In this document: positions 1 through 8,598 of the stretch, one piece after another
Position numbering within the stretch: the first letter of the stretch is position 1
Layout of the letters: each line of letters opens with the position of its first letter
Assembly: GCA_910588825.1 (NCBI GenBank)
Contig: CAJURF010000035.1
Coordinates: 1 to 34,586 of the forward strand
DNA: 34,586 bases
Source of the DNA: an uncultured Lachnospiraceae bacterium
GTDB taxonomy: Bacteria; Bacillota; Clostridia; Lachnospirales; Lachnospiraceae
Direction of reading: 5' to 3'
The notes under the pieces: model-generated
Seen by the model: the letters and a program-made list of their open reading frames with translations, nothing else
Databases searched by the model: none
Told to the model about the DNA's origin: nothing
Translations under genes and position numbers: made by a program

Positions 1-53
1 TGGCAGAAATAGCGGGTACAGAATTCACTGGTATTTATGCAATGTTGTACTAG
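1..53 (+). CDS. C-terminal tail of an upstream gene, product unknown
   Basis: A short open frame enters from the window edge and reads AEIAGTEFTGIYAMLY before a TAG stop. It lies about 58 bases before hom in the same direction, so it may be the end of the preceding gene of the same operon. Sixteen residues are too few to assign a family. The call rests only on the plausible amino-acid composition and on the position. Confidence 0.35.
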   Translation, partial: AEIAGTEFTGIYAMLY

Positions 54-84
54 TATATTGGGTGATTAAAAATCGCCGAATATA
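54..84. repeat. Hairpin between the upstream gene and hom
   Basis: Imperfect inverted repeat: TATATT-g-GGTGATT, loop AAA, AATCGCC-g-AATATA, with one G-G mismatch and one G-U pair. It lies just upstream of the hom ribosome binding site. There is no T-run, so it is not a standard terminator; an mRNA processing or regulatory hairpin is possible. Confidence 0.4.
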
Positions 85-111
85 TCAATGTACAATAAAA
101 GGAGATTGAGA

Positions 112-1416
112 ATGAAAAAAATCGGGGTCGGCCTATTAGGGCTGGGTACAGTGGGGATGGGGACTTATCAGGTTCTGAAATCCCAACAGGCAGAAATGGT
201 AAATAAGCTGGGGGTAGAACTGGAAATCCGAAGAATTGCCGTGAAAGACCCAGAAGAAGTGATTTCCCAGGTGGAAGAAAAAGATACAGGGATTCTCACC
301 AGTGACTGGAGAGAAGTGGTAGAGGATGATACCGTTGAGATCGTCATCGAACTGATGGGGGGCCTGGAGCCGGCAAAAACCTGTATCCTGGCGGCTCTGC
401 GGGCGGGAAAACATGTGGTGACAGCCAATAAAGATCTGGTGGCTGTCTCCGGCAGAGAGCTGCTGGACGCGGCGGCAGAACATAAATGTGATTTTCTGTT
501 TGAGGCAGCTGTGGCAGGCGGAATCCCCATTATCCGCCCTATGAAACAATGCCTGCTGGGGAACAACATTACAGAGATAATGGGAATTGTCAACGGCACC
601 ACCAACTTTATTCTGACCAAGATGGAGCAGGAGGGCATGGAATTCCAAGAGGCCCTGGCCCTGGCCACAGAACTGGGGTATGCGGAAGCGGACCCAACGG
701 CGGACATTGAAGGTCTGGACGCAGGACGGAAGGTGGCCATTATGGCATCCATCGGTTTCCACTCCCGTGTGGTATTGGACGATGTGCACATTGAGGGCAT
801 TACCAAAATCACAGCCAAAGATATTCAGTATGCAAGAGAAATGGGATGTACCATCAAACTGCTGGGTGTGGCGCGCTGTGACCAGGAGGGCATTGAGGCT
901 TATGTGTGCCCCATGCTCATATCCGGCACGCATCCTCTGGCTTCTGTGAATGATTCCTACAATGCGGTGTTCCTCCACGGGGATGCAGTAGAAAATGTAA
1001 TGTTCTTTGGCCGGGGGGCCGGAAGCCTTCCCACAGCCAGCGCGGTAGTAGGAGATGTGTTTGACATTGCAAGAAATATCCAGAACAATTGCTGCGGCCG
1101 CATCAGCTGTTCCTGCTACAAAAAACTGCCCATTAAGAAAATGGAAGACACCAAAAACAGCTTTTTCCTGCGTATGCTGGTGGAAGATAAATGCGGGGTA
1201 TTCACCGACACAGCCAACGCTTTTGCGCAGAATCAGGTCAGTCTGGCCCAGATTATCCAGAGGCAGGCTCCGGAGGGAACGGCAGAGCTGGTGGTCATCA
1301 CCGATTCTGTTAGAGAAGGAGATCTGGAAAAAGCAATCAATACATTAAAAGCTCAGGCAACTATCAAAGAAATAGCTGCAGTACTTCGGGTATATAAGGC
1401 AGATAAGGAGAATTAG
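112..1416 (+). CDS. hom: Homoserine dehydrogenase
   Basis: NAD(P)-dependent reduction of aspartate semialdehyde to homoserine, the branch point to threonine and methionine in the cytoplasm. The 434-residue protein opens with a Rossmann motif (GLLGLGTVG). It carries the homoserine dehydrogenase signatures GTTNFILTKM and DPTADIEGLDAGRK in the middle, and ends in an ACT domain (FFLRMLVEDKCGVF, roughly residues 350-430), the usual site of threonine feedback. Length is normal for the ACT-containing form. The open frame extends eight codons upstream to an ATG at 88, but AAAGGAGAT sits 5-9 bases before the ATG at 112 and the Rossmann strand begins right after it, so 112 is the start. The stop is separated by one base from gpmI, implying cotranscription. 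Confidence 0.95.
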   Translation: MKKIGVGLLGLGTVGMGTYQVLKSQQAEMVNKLGVELEIRRIAVKDPEEVISQVEEKDTGILTSDWREVVEDDTVEIVIELMGGLEPAKTCILAALRAGKHVVTANKDLVAVSGRELLDAAAEHKCDFLFEAAVAGGIPIIRPMKQCLLGNNITEIMGIVNGTTNFILTKMEQEGMEFQEALALATELGYAEADPTADIEGLDAGRKVAIMASIGFHSRVVLDDVHIEGITKITAKDIQYAREMGCTIKLLGVARCDQEGIEAYVCPMLISGTHPLASVNDSYNAVFLHGDAVENVMFFGRGAGSLPTASAVVGDVFDIARNIQNNCCGRISCSCYKKLPIKKMEDTKNSFFLRMLVEDKCGVFTDTANAFAQNQVSLAQIIQRQAPEGTAELVVITDSVREGDLEKAINTLKAQATIKEIAAVLRVYKADKEN

Positions 1417-1417
1417 A

Positions 1418-2959
1418 ATGAGTAAAAAGACAACCGTTTTGATGATTCTGGACGGCTATGGCCTGAACGAAAATTGCGAAGCCAATGCTGTCTGCGAGGC
1501 CGGCACCCCTGTGATGGACCAGCTGATGTCCCAGTATCCATTTGTAAAAGGTTCTGCCAGTGGTCTGGCAGTAGGGCTTCCGGAAGGCCAGATGGGAAAT
1601 TCGGAAGTGGGACACCTGAACATGGGCGCAGGGCGTATCGTATATCAGGAACTGACCAGGATTACAAAAGAAATTCAGGAAGGGACATTTTTTAACAATG
1701 AGGCCCTGCTGGCTGCTGTGAAAAATGCGCGGGAAAACCACTCGGCCCTTCACTGTATGGGACTTTTGTCCGACGGAGGTGTCCACAGCCATAACACCCA
1801 TCTGTATGGACTGCTGGAACTGGCTAAAAGAGAGGGCCTTTCAGAGGTGTACGTACATTGTTTCCTGGACGGAAGGGATACCCCGCCTGCCTCCGGAAAG
1901 GGATATGTAGAAGAACTGGAAAAAGAGATGGGCAGAATCGGTGTGGGAAAAATCGCCACTGTAACAGGCCGTTACTATGCCATGGACCGGGACAACCGGT
2001 GGGAGCGTGTAGAGCGGGCTTACCGGGCACTGACGCTGGGAGAAGGGAAAACAAACGAGAGCGCGGCAGAAGGCGTGGAGGAGTCCTATCAGGCAGAAGT
2101 CACAGATGAGTTTGTAGAGCCCATTGTGGTTACCAAAGACGGACATCCGGTATCCACCATAAAGAATAAAGATTCCGTGGTATTTTTCAATTTCCGCCCT
2201 GACCGTGCACGGGAAATCACAAGAGCCTTTGTGGACGATGTATTTACGGGATTTGCCAGGGAACAGAAGCTGGAGCTGACTTATGTGTGTTTTACAGATT
2301 ATGATGAGACCATTGAGAATAAGCTGGTGGCTTTTCAGAAAGAAGAGATTAATAATACCTTCGGGGAATATCTGGCAGCTCATCAGATGACCCAGGCCAG
2401 GATTGCGGAGACTGAGAAGTACGCCCATGTGACCTTTTTCTTTAACGGGGGCAAAGAGGAACCCAATCCCGGTGAAGACCGGATTCTGGTAAATTCCCCC
2501 AAAGTGGCCACTTATGACATGCAGCCCGAGATGAGCGCGCCTCAGGTGTGTGATAAACTGGTGGAGGCCATTGTATCCGGAAAATATGATGTGATTATCT
2601 GCAATTTCGCAAACCCGGATATGGTGGGACATACAGGAGTCCGAGAGGCGGCTGTCCAGGCCATAGAAGCGGTGGATGCATGCGTGGGCAGAGCCGTGGA
2701 CGCGGTGAAAGAGACAGGCGGGCAGATGTTTATCTGCGCTGACCATGGCAATGCAGAACAGATGATTGACTATGAAACCAAAGAGGCATTTACCGCTCAT
2801 ACCACCAATCCAGTGCCGTTTTTACTGGTCAATGCAGACCCATCCTATAGGCTGCGTGAGGGCGGGAGACTGGCTGACATTGTCCCCACTCTGATTGAAC
2901 TGATGGGGATGGAACAGCCGAAAGAGATGACAGGGGAATCGCTGCTTGTGAAAGAATGA
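1418..2959 (+). CDS. gpmI: 2,3-bisphosphoglycerate-independent phosphoglycerate mutase
   Basis: Interconverts 3- and 2-phosphoglycerate in glycolysis using two Mn ions and a phosphoserine intermediate. The 513-residue length is typical. The metal-binding start MILDGYG (Asp12) and the catalytic serine in GQMGNSEVGH (Ser62) are intact, as are the DGRDTPP, GRYYAMDRDNRW and CADHGNAEQM blocks of the alkaline-phosphatase-like core. An AAGGAG ribosome site precedes the ATG, one base after the hom stop. It is followed by eno, so two consecutive glycolytic steps are adjacent, as in many Firmicutes. No defect seen. Confidence 0.97.
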   Translation: MSKKTTVLMILDGYGLNENCEANAVCEAGTPVMDQLMSQYPFVKGSASGLAVGLPEGQMGNSEVGHLNMGAGRIVYQELTRITKEIQEGTFFNNEALLAAVKNARENHSALHCMGLLSDGGVHSHNTHLYGLLELAKREGLSEVYVHCFLDGRDTPPASGKGYVEELEKEMGRIGVGKIATVTGRYYAMDRDNRWERVERAYRALTLGEGKTNESAAEGVEESYQAEVTDEFVEPIVVTKDGHPVSTIKNKDSVVFFNFRPDRAREITRAFVDDVFTGFAREQKLELTYVCFTDYDETIENKLVAFQKEEINNTFGEYLAAHQMTQARIAETEKYAHVTFFFNGGKEEPNPGEDRILVNSPKVATYDMQPEMSAPQVCDKLVEAIVSGKYDVIICNFANPDMVGHTGVREAAVQAIEAVDACVGRAVDAVKETGGQMFICADHGNAEQMIDYETKEAFTAHTTNPVPFLLVNADPSYRLREGGRLADIVPTLIELMGMEQPKEMTGESLLVKE

Positions 2960-2978
2960 TCGGTGTGTGGCGTGTATG

Positions 2979-3059
2979 TATCGGTACATTTTCGGAGATA
3001 CTACTTTCGGGAAAGTTGAAATTATTATCATGTTAGGAGGTAGTATTTATGTACCGATA
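2979..3059 (+). promoter_or_regulatory. Structured leader that can pair with the eno start codon
   Basis: TATCGGTACAT at 2979-2989 is perfectly complementary to ATGTACCGATA at 3049-3059, which is the eno start codon and the next codons. A second pairing, ATACTAC (2998-3004) with GTAGTAT (3040-3046), would cover the end of the AGGAGG ribosome site at 3035-3040. A small ACTTT-CGGG-AAAGT hairpin (3003-3016) lies between. The arms are seen directly; translational control of enolase is inference. A TATTAT at 3023-3028 lacks a good -35 and would give a shorter transcript without the 5' arm. Confidence 0.5.
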
Positions 3060-4374
3060 TTTGCCGATCAGGAAAGTGCATGGCAGGCAGGTTTTGGACT
3101 CCAGAGGAAATCCCACTGTAGAAGTGGAAGTGACAGTGGGAGAAGGGATTGTGGGCGTCAACGGTACGACAGGCCGGGCGATGGTTCCGTCTGGGGCATC
3201 CACCGGAACATTTGAGGCAGTGGAGATCAGGGACGGCAGCAAGAGGAAATATATGGGGCTGGGCGTGGAGAAGGCAGTTTCCAATGTGAATACAAAACTG
3301 GCAGATGCCATTTTGGGAGAGAACGCACTGGACCAGAACGCTGTTGACTCCCTGCTGCTGGAGGCAGACGGGACAGAAAACAAGAGCAATGTGGGGGCGA
3401 ATGCTATGCTGGGGGTGTCTATGGCCACGGCCAGGGCGGCTGCGAAAGCTTTAAAACTGCCTCTGTTCCAGTATATAGGCGGCACACATGCCAAACGGAT
3501 GCCGGTTCCCATGATGAATATTTTAAACGGGGGCGTTCATGCCAATAATACCGTAGACCTGCAGGAATTTATGATTATGCCTGTAGGAGCGGAAAATTTC
3601 CACACGGGTCTGCGCATGTGTGTGGAGATTTACCAGTATTTGAAGATTATACTGAAAGAAGAAAAGCTGTCCACAAGTGTGGGGGATGAGGGCGGATTTG
3701 CTCCGGATCTGGCAGATTCCCGGGAAGTACTTTCTTATATTGTGCGCGCTGTAGAGCGTGCCGGATACCGTCCGAAAGAAGAGGTGGCTATCGCCATAGA
3801 TGCGGCGGCCAGTGAATTATTCGACGGGGAAAAAGACGCCTACTATTTCCCGGGAGAGACCCAGAAAAAAGGGAAAACTGTCCTGCGCTCAGGAAAAGAG
3901 ATGGTGGATTATTACAAAGAACTGGTGCAGGAGTTCCCCATTGTGTCTATAGAAGACGGACTTCACGAAGACGACTGGGATGGATGGAAACATCTGACCC
4001 GGGAACTGGGAGATAAAATTCAGCTGGTGGGGGACGATTTGTTTGTGACAAACATCAAGAGACTGCGCTGCGGAATTAAGCTTCAGGCTGCCAATTCTAT
4101 TTTGGTAAAGGTAAACCAAATCGGCACACTCTCAGAGGCTATGGATGCGGTAGAGATGGCACAGAAAGCGGGTTATAGAGCGGTAGTTTCCCATCGGTCC
4201 GGGGAGACAGAAGATTCCTTTATCGCGGATCTGGCGGTGGCCTGCGGGGCGGGGCAGATCAAAACCGGAGCGCCATGCAGGTCCGACCGCAATGCCAAGT
4301 ACAATCAGCTTCTGCGGATAGAGGAATATCTGGGCTGCCAGGCCTGCTTTGAGAATCCATTTGCACCTGTCTGA
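3049..4374 (+). CDS. eno: Enolase (phosphopyruvate hydratase)
   Basis: Converts 2-phosphoglycerate to phosphoenolpyruvate; Mg-dependent, cytoplasmic, also part of RNA degradosomes in some bacteria. The 441 residues carry all family landmarks: DSRGNPTVEVEV near the N-terminus, the mobile loop PSGASTG, SVGDEGGFAP, metal ligands in SIEDGL and VGDDLFVTN, SHRSGETED with the substrate lysine region before it, and GQIKTGAP. The C-terminus (LGCQACFENPFAPV) is a little longer than usual. AGGAGG lies 8 bases before the ATG. A rho-independent terminator follows, closing the hom-gpmI-eno unit. The 5' leader can fold over the start codon (separate entry). Confidence 0.97.
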   Translation: MYRYLPIRKVHGRQVLDSRGNPTVEVEVTVGEGIVGVNGTTGRAMVPSGASTGTFEAVEIRDGSKRKYMGLGVEKAVSNVNTKLADAILGENALDQNAVDSLLLEADGTENKSNVGANAMLGVSMATARAAAKALKLPLFQYIGGTHAKRMPVPMMNILNGGVHANNTVDLQEFMIMPVGAENFHTGLRMCVEIYQYLKIILKEEKLSTSVGDEGGFAPDLADSREVLSYIVRAVERAGYRPKEEVAIAIDAAASELFDGEKDAYYFPGETQKKGKTVLRSGKEMVDYYKELVQEFPIVSIEDGLHEDDWDGWKHLTRELGDKIQLVGDDLFVTNIKRLRCGIKLQAANSILVKVNQIGTLSEAMDAVEMAQKAGYRAVVSHRSGETEDSFIADLAVACGAGQIKTGAPCRSDRNAKYNQLLRIEEYLGCQACFENPFAPV

Positions 4375-4408
4375 AGCTCTTGGCAGGATAACAGCCAAAA
4401 AGGTAAAG

Positions 4409-4438
4409 AGAGGACGGTGTCAGACCCGTCCTCTTTTT
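4409..4438 (+). terminator. Rho-independent terminator after eno
   Basis: Stem AGAGGACGG (4409-4417) pairs with CCGTCCTCT (4426-4434) across an 8-base loop and runs straight into TTTT; upstream A residues can extend the stem. It lies 34 bases after the eno stop. Confidence 0.9.
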
Positions 4439-4463
4439 GAGGATAAGGTTTAAAGGGGAAGAT

Positions 4464-4964
4464 ATGCGGGAACAATTAACTCAAGAAGATGTAAAAAAGA
4501 TTGAAGAAGAAATTGAATACAGGAAACTGGTAGTGCGAAAAGAAGCTCTGGAAGCAGTGAAAGAGGCACGGGCACATGGGGATCTCAGCGAGAATTTTGA
4601 ATACCATGCGGCGAAAAAGGATAAAAATAAAAATGAAAGCAGGATTCGGTACCTGGAAAAAATGTTGAAAACGGCGCGGATTGTTTCTACACAGTCCGAA
4701 GACGATGAAGTGGGTCTGAATAACAAGGTAGAGGTTTTCTTTGAAGATGAGGAGGAAACTCAGGTCTATAAGTTAGTCACATCCATCCGGGGCAATTCCT
4801 TGGACGGCAGAATTAGTCTGGAATCGCCATTGGGAAAAGCGCTGATGGGACGCAAAGCCGGCGACCGGGTATATGTGAAGGTCAGCGAGGCAGCAGGATA
4901 TTACGTGGTGATCAAGAGCATTGACAAAACTTCCGGTGAAGAAGATGATATCAGAGGTTTTTGA
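4464..4964 (+). CDS. greA: Transcription elongation factor GreA
   Basis: Binds RNA polymerase through the secondary channel and stimulates cleavage of backtracked transcripts. The 166 residues show the N-terminal coiled coil (about 1-75) with the acidic tip motif HGDLSENFEY, whose Asp and Glu contact the catalytic Mg, then the C-terminal FKBP-like domain (about 80-160) with ISLESPLGKALMGRKAGD. The frame is open from 4437 (TTG), but that lies inside the preceding terminator; AGGGGA precedes the ATG at 4464, which fits the family start. The gene sits between eno and secG, a position where many related genomes have no greA. Confidence 0.92.
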   Translation: MREQLTQEDVKKIEEEIEYRKLVVRKEALEAVKEARAHGDLSENFEYHAAKKDKNKNESRIRYLEKMLKTARIVSTQSEDDEVGLNNKVEVFFEDEEETQVYKLVTSIRGNSLDGRISLESPLGKALMGRKAGDRVYVKVSEAAGYYVVIKSIDKTSGEEDDIRGF

Positions 4965-4973
4965 TAAAAGTGG

Positions 4974-5002
4974 TTGTAATCTCTTTGATCCTGTGATATT
5001 AT
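4974..5002 (+). promoter_or_regulatory. Sigma-A promoter for secG-rnr
   Basis: TTGTAA, 17-base spacer, TATTAT. The predicted transcription start is near 5008, so the ATG at 5008 cannot be a well-served translation start. This supports the GTG start of secG at 5038. Confidence 0.65.
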
Positions 5003-5037
5003 AAAAAATGACAGGTATTAGGGAGGTGTTATTTCAG

Positions 5038-5274
5038 GTGCAAATTCTGAGAATTATTTTGACAGTCCTGTTTGCACTGGATTGTATAGCCCTGACAGTA
5101 GTAATTCTGATGCAGGAGGGCAAACAGCAGGGACTTGGTGCGATTGCCGGCGCGGCTGATACTTACTGGGGCAAGAATAAAGGCCGTTCCATGGAAGGAA
5201 AACTGGTGACTGCCACAAAGATTATGGCGGCTCTGTTTTTTGTACTGGCAGCGGTTTTGAACATGAGTTTTTAG
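5038..5274 (+). CDS. secG: Preprotein translocase subunit SecG
   Basis: Small accessory subunit of the SecYEG channel in the cytoplasmic membrane. Starting at GTG 5038, served by GGGAGGTG, the protein is 78 residues with two membrane spans (ILRIILTVLFALDCIALTVV and the C-terminal IMAALFFVLAAVLNM). They flank the diagnostic loop ILMQEGKQQGLGAIAG...DTYWGKNKGRSMEGKL. The longer frame from 5008 adds ten residues that do not match the family and begins at about the predicted transcription start. It heads the conserved secG-rnr-smpB-ssrA neighbourhood. Confidence 0.93.
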   Translation: MQILRIILTVLFALDCIALTVVILMQEGKQQGLGAIAGAADTYWGKNKGRSMEGKLVTATKIMAALFFVLAAVLNMSF

Positions 5275-5276
5275 GA

Positions 5277-5320
5277 AAAAGCACTCTTGTATCAATGGAC
5301 AAGAGTGCTTTTGCTCTTTT
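5277..5320 (+). terminator. Rho-independent terminator after secG
   Basis: AAAAGCACTCTTGT (5277-5290) pairs perfectly with ACAAGAGTGCTTTT (5299-5312) across an 8-base loop, with further T-rich sequence after it. It would partly or wholly separate secG from rnr. Confidence 0.85.
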
Positions 5321-5365
5321 GATTTTTGATGAAAGAGCTTTAGATAGAAAATGATAGAGGTAAAA

Positions 5366-7498
5366 ATGAAAAAGAGACAATTTGACCGGCGGAAGAAATT
5401 GATGGCTGATGTACTGGCAAATCCGGCTTACCGCCCCATGCGTCTGCGTGAGCTGGCTGCCCTGCTGGATATTCCCCGGACGAAGAGAAAAGAGCTGTAT
5501 CAGGTTATGGATGCGCTGGTGGAGGAAGGGTATGCCAAAAGGCACAGCAATGGTACGTATACCAAGGCAGAGATAACCTGTGTCAGCGGGATTTTCCTGG
5601 CCCATCCCAAAGGCTTTGGGTTTGTGGATGTGGGGGAGGGAGAAGAAGATATCTTTATTCCAGAAGACCAGACCCATCAAGCCATGGACCAGGACCAGGT
5701 GCAGGTAAAAGTCCGGGAGAGAACCCAGGGAAAGCGGAGAGAAGGAACCATTGTCAAGATCCTGGAACATGGGTGCCGTAAAATTGTGGGGACTTACCAG
5801 AAAAACGGCCGATATGGTTTTGTACTGCCGGACAACCCCAGGATGTGCCAGGATGTGTTTATTCCAAACGGTCATTCCCTGGGGGCGGATGCAGGGGATA
5901 AGGTGTCAGCTGTCATTATCAGCTATGGGTCAAAGAGGAAAAGCCCGGAAGGAAGAATACAGGAGATTCTGGGAAAGAACGGGGAGCCTGGTACAGATGT
6001 TCTTTCTATTATAAAAGGGTATGACATTCCCGTGGAGTTTCCGGAGAAAGTGGTCAGGCAGGCAGAGCGCGTGAAAGATGAGCTGATACCGGGTGACTTT
6101 CAGGGTCGCAGAGACATTCGAAGCTGGAAAATGGTCACCATGGACGGCGAGGATGCCAAAGACCTGGACGATGCCGTATCTCTCACCTGGGAGAATGGGA
6201 TGTATCATCTGGGAGTGCATATCGCCGATGTATCTAATTATGTCCAGGCGGGCAGCGCGCTGGACAAAGAAGCCCTGAAAAGGGGAACCAGTGTCTATCT
6301 CACAGACCGGGTGATTCCCATGCTGCCCAGACGGCTCAGCAATGGGATTTGTTCGCTGAACCCAGGAGAGGACAGGCTGGCTTTGAGTTGTCTGATGGAT
6401 GTGGATGCACAGGGGCAGGTGGTGAGCCATGAGATTATGGAAACAGTCATCTGCTCAGACCGTCGTATGACGTATACCGATGTGCAGAAAATTCTGGATG
6501 GTTCGGACATGGATATATGCAGGGAGTATGAGGAATTTGTGGAGACTTTCCGGAAAATGGATGAACTCTCCGCCCTGCTTCGCAGACAGCGTCACAAAAG
6601 GGGGGCCATTGATTTTGACTTCCCGGAGAGCAGGATTGTACTGGATGACAGGGGAAAGCCTGTTTCTGTGGAGATTTATCAGCATAATCGTGCCATGGAG
6701 CTGATTGAAGATTTTATGATTTTGGCAAATGAGACAGTGGCCCGGGAATTCTGTGAGGAGGAAGTCCCTTTTGTATACCGTACCCACGGGGAGCCGGATT
6801 CCGAGAAAGTGGAAAAGCTGCTGGCTTTTCTGCACAGCCAGGGGATCCCGGCACAAAAAGGGAAAGAGCAGATATCGCCCCTTGAAATCCAGCAGATTTT
6901 AAAAGCGGTTCAGGGACAGCCCAACGAGGCTTTAGTCAGCCGGCTGGCACTGCGCTCCATGCAGCAGGCCCGATATACAGTGGAATGCACCGGGCATTTC
7001 GGGCTGGCTTCCAGGTATTACTGCCACTTTACTTCTCCTATCCGCAGATATCCGGATCTGCAGATACACAGAATTATCAAAGACAAACTGCGGGGCAGGA
7101 TGAGCGGGGAAAAGAAAGCCTTTTATACAGGGATACTGGAGGAAGCGGCCCGCCAGTCCAGTGTTACCGAGCGCAGAGCAGAGGAAATCGAACGGGAAGT
7201 AGAGAAGCTGAAAAAGGCAGAATATATGCAGGAACATTTGGGGGAAGAATTTGAGGGAATCGTATCCGGTGTCACAGGATGGGGTATTTATGTAGAACTG
7301 GCCAATACTGTGGAAGGGCTGGTTCATATCAGTACGCTGGATGACGACTATTATGAATTTGATGAGGAAAAAATGCTGTTGACAGGGGAGAAAACCCGAA
7401 AGACATATACGTTGGGTCAAAAAGTGAAAATCCGTGTGGCAGCAGTGGATCTGTATCAAAAGAATATTGATTTCACTATCCGAAATACGGAAGATTAG
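5366..7498 (+). CDS. rnr: Ribonuclease R (RNB-family 3'-5' exoribonuclease)
   Basis: Processive 3'-5' exoribonuclease that degrades structured RNA and takes part in tmRNA-linked decay of non-stop mRNA. From ATG 5366 (710 residues) the order is an N-terminal winged-helix region (about 15-70), two cold-shock domains (about 75-220), the RNB catalytic domain with TMDGEDAKDLDDAVSL metal-binding aspartates and FTSPIRRYPDLQIHR, and a C-terminal S1 domain (EFEGIVSGVTGWGIYVEL). No lysine-rich tail beyond S1 is present. An ATG five codons upstream (5351) is possible, but GAGG lies 5 bases before 5366. It keeps its usual position upstream of smpB and ssrA. Confidence 0.95.
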   Translation: MKKRQFDRRKKLMADVLANPAYRPMRLRELAALLDIPRTKRKELYQVMDALVEEGYAKRHSNGTYTKAEITCVSGIFLAHPKGFGFVDVGEGEEDIFIPEDQTHQAMDQDQVQVKVRERTQGKRREGTIVKILEHGCRKIVGTYQKNGRYGFVLPDNPRMCQDVFIPNGHSLGADAGDKVSAVIISYGSKRKSPEGRIQEILGKNGEPGTDVLSIIKGYDIPVEFPEKVVRQAERVKDELIPGDFQGRRDIRSWKMVTMDGEDAKDLDDAVSLTWENGMYHLGVHIADVSNYVQAGSALDKEALKRGTSVYLTDRVIPMLPRRLSNGICSLNPGEDRLALSCLMDVDAQGQVVSHEIMETVICSDRRMTYTDVQKILDGSDMDICREYEEFVETFRKMDELSALLRRQRHKRGAIDFDFPESRIVLDDRGKPVSVEIYQHNRAMELIEDFMILANETVAREFCEEEVPFVYRTHGEPDSEKVEKLLAFLHSQGIPAQKGKEQISPLEIQQILKAVQGQPNEALVSRLALRSMQQARYTVECTGHFGLASRYYCHFTSPIRRYPDLQIHRIIKDKLRGRMSGEKKAFYTGILEEAARQSSVTERRAEEIEREVEKLKKAEYMQEHLGEEFEGIVSGVTGWGIYVELANTVEGLVHISTLDDDYYEFDEEKMLLTGEKTRKTYTLGQKVKIRVAAVDLYQKNIDFTIRNTED

Positions 7499-7510
7499 AA
7501 GGTGAATAGT

Positions 7511-8575
7511 TTGAAGGGATTAAAAGATTGGAACAAATGGCTGGTACTGTTTCTTGCATTTGTATTGCTGGTACTGACACCGGTATCGGTAAAAGCGGCA
7601 CCGGGTAAAGGCGGTACTCATTCGTCAAGGCAGAACAGAGGATGGAAAGTTGTAAACAACAAAATCTATTATTACGGGAGAAACGGCAGAAAAGCTGTTG
7701 GCTGGGTGAAAATCCAGGGAACTCCGTACTGTTTTCGGAAAAGTGGTGCTTTAAAAAAGGGATGGCTTAATTTCAGGGGGCGGCACTATTATTATGGAAG
7801 ATATGGAGATTGTCATACAGGATGGTTTATAAAAGCAAACCAAAAATACTACTGTGATCCCAAAAAAGGGAGACTGTACGGATGGAATCAAATAGGAGGA
7901 AGATGGTATTATTTTCGAAAATCGGGCAGTGTTACTGTCAATAAGTGGATACCTAATCAGGACTCCATGTGGTACGTAAATGCCAGTGGAAAAGTCACAA
8001 AAAGGGTGCCGAAAAACGATACGGTCCAGGGGTATGATACCATCCTGATGGTAGGAGGGTCCCGATTCCGGCATATGGGCATCAAATATAAGATTACAGC
8101 AGACAATGTCCGTTATATCGCACGGGGAGGCGCTAAAGTAAATTGGTTAATGGATGAAGCCTATCCGCAGATTCAAAAGGCTGTAGTAAAAGGAAAGAAG
8201 ACTGCCATTGTTTTTAATCTTGGACTCAATGACATGAGTCATGTGGATGTTTATCTTCGGTTTTATAATGAACAGATGTCCTATTTTCTGGATGACCCGG
8301 ACTGTGATTTATATATGATGTCTGTAAACCCCATAGATGAAAAGAAATACTCCCAGAACAAAAGGGGTGAAAATAAGCACAATCAGAACATATATGAGTT
8401 TAACCAGAAGATGCGCAGCCAGCTGGATGCACGCTGGAATTATATTGATACCTGCCAGTATCTGACTGGCCATTTCAATATGGAAGAGCTGACGGTCTGG
8501 GATGGTATTCATTATAACTGGGAAGGCTCACAGCTGATTTTTCGTTATTGTATGACTTCCCTTAGAAAAGACTGA
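7511..8575 (+). CDS. Secreted wall-binding protein with SGNH-hydrolase-like domain
   Basis: A signal peptide (hydrophobic LVLFLAFVLLVLTPV, cut near VKA-AP) is followed by about six choline-binding-type repeats rich in GW and YYY/YYF (residues ~45-165), then an SGNH-like domain (~172-354). In that domain VGGSR supplies the block I serine (about Ser184), GLND the Asn block, and DGIH the Asp-His pair near the C-terminus. The usual Asp of block I (GDS) is Gly here. Function is probably removal of an ester group from a wall or surface glycan; the substrate is unknown. TTG at 7511 has AGGTGA five bases upstream; the alternative GTG at 7502 overlaps that site. It splits rnr from smpB, and its AT-richer composition suggests a later insertion. 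Confidence 0.8.
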   Translation: MKGLKDWNKWLVLFLAFVLLVLTPVSVKAAPGKGGTHSSRQNRGWKVVNNKIYYYGRNGRKAVGWVKIQGTPYCFRKSGALKKGWLNFRGRHYYYGRYGDCHTGWFIKANQKYYCDPKKGRLYGWNQIGGRWYYFRKSGSVTVNKWIPNQDSMWYVNASGKVTKRVPKNDTVQGYDTILMVGGSRFRHMGIKYKITADNVRYIARGGAKVNWLMDEAYPQIQKAVVKGKKTAIVFNLGLNDMSHVDVYLRFYNEQMSYFLDDPDCDLYMMSVNPIDEKKYSQNKRGENKHNQNIYEFNQKMRSQLDARWNYIDTCQYLTGHFNMEELTVWDGIHYNWEGSQLIFRYCMTSLRKD

Positions 8576-8598
8576 GAGTAGAGAAGGAGTAAGGAATT

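Noticed and set aside
2967..3215. 82-codon frame across the eno leader (starts MACMYRYIFGD)
   Set aside because: It has no good ribosome site, runs out of frame into eno, and the downstream translation has no protein-like pattern. The MYRY similarity to eno is noted as a finding about the leader only.
5008..5037. ATG 5008 as start of secG
   Set aside because: It lies at about the predicted transcription start, lacks a ribosome site, and adds residues not seen in SecG. GTG 5038 follows GGGAGGTG.
7640..8010. Toxin or phage endolysin, because of choline-binding-type repeats
   Set aside because: The C-terminal domain has SGNH-type blocks and no lysozyme, amidase or glucosyltransferase motif; no phage genes are nearby.
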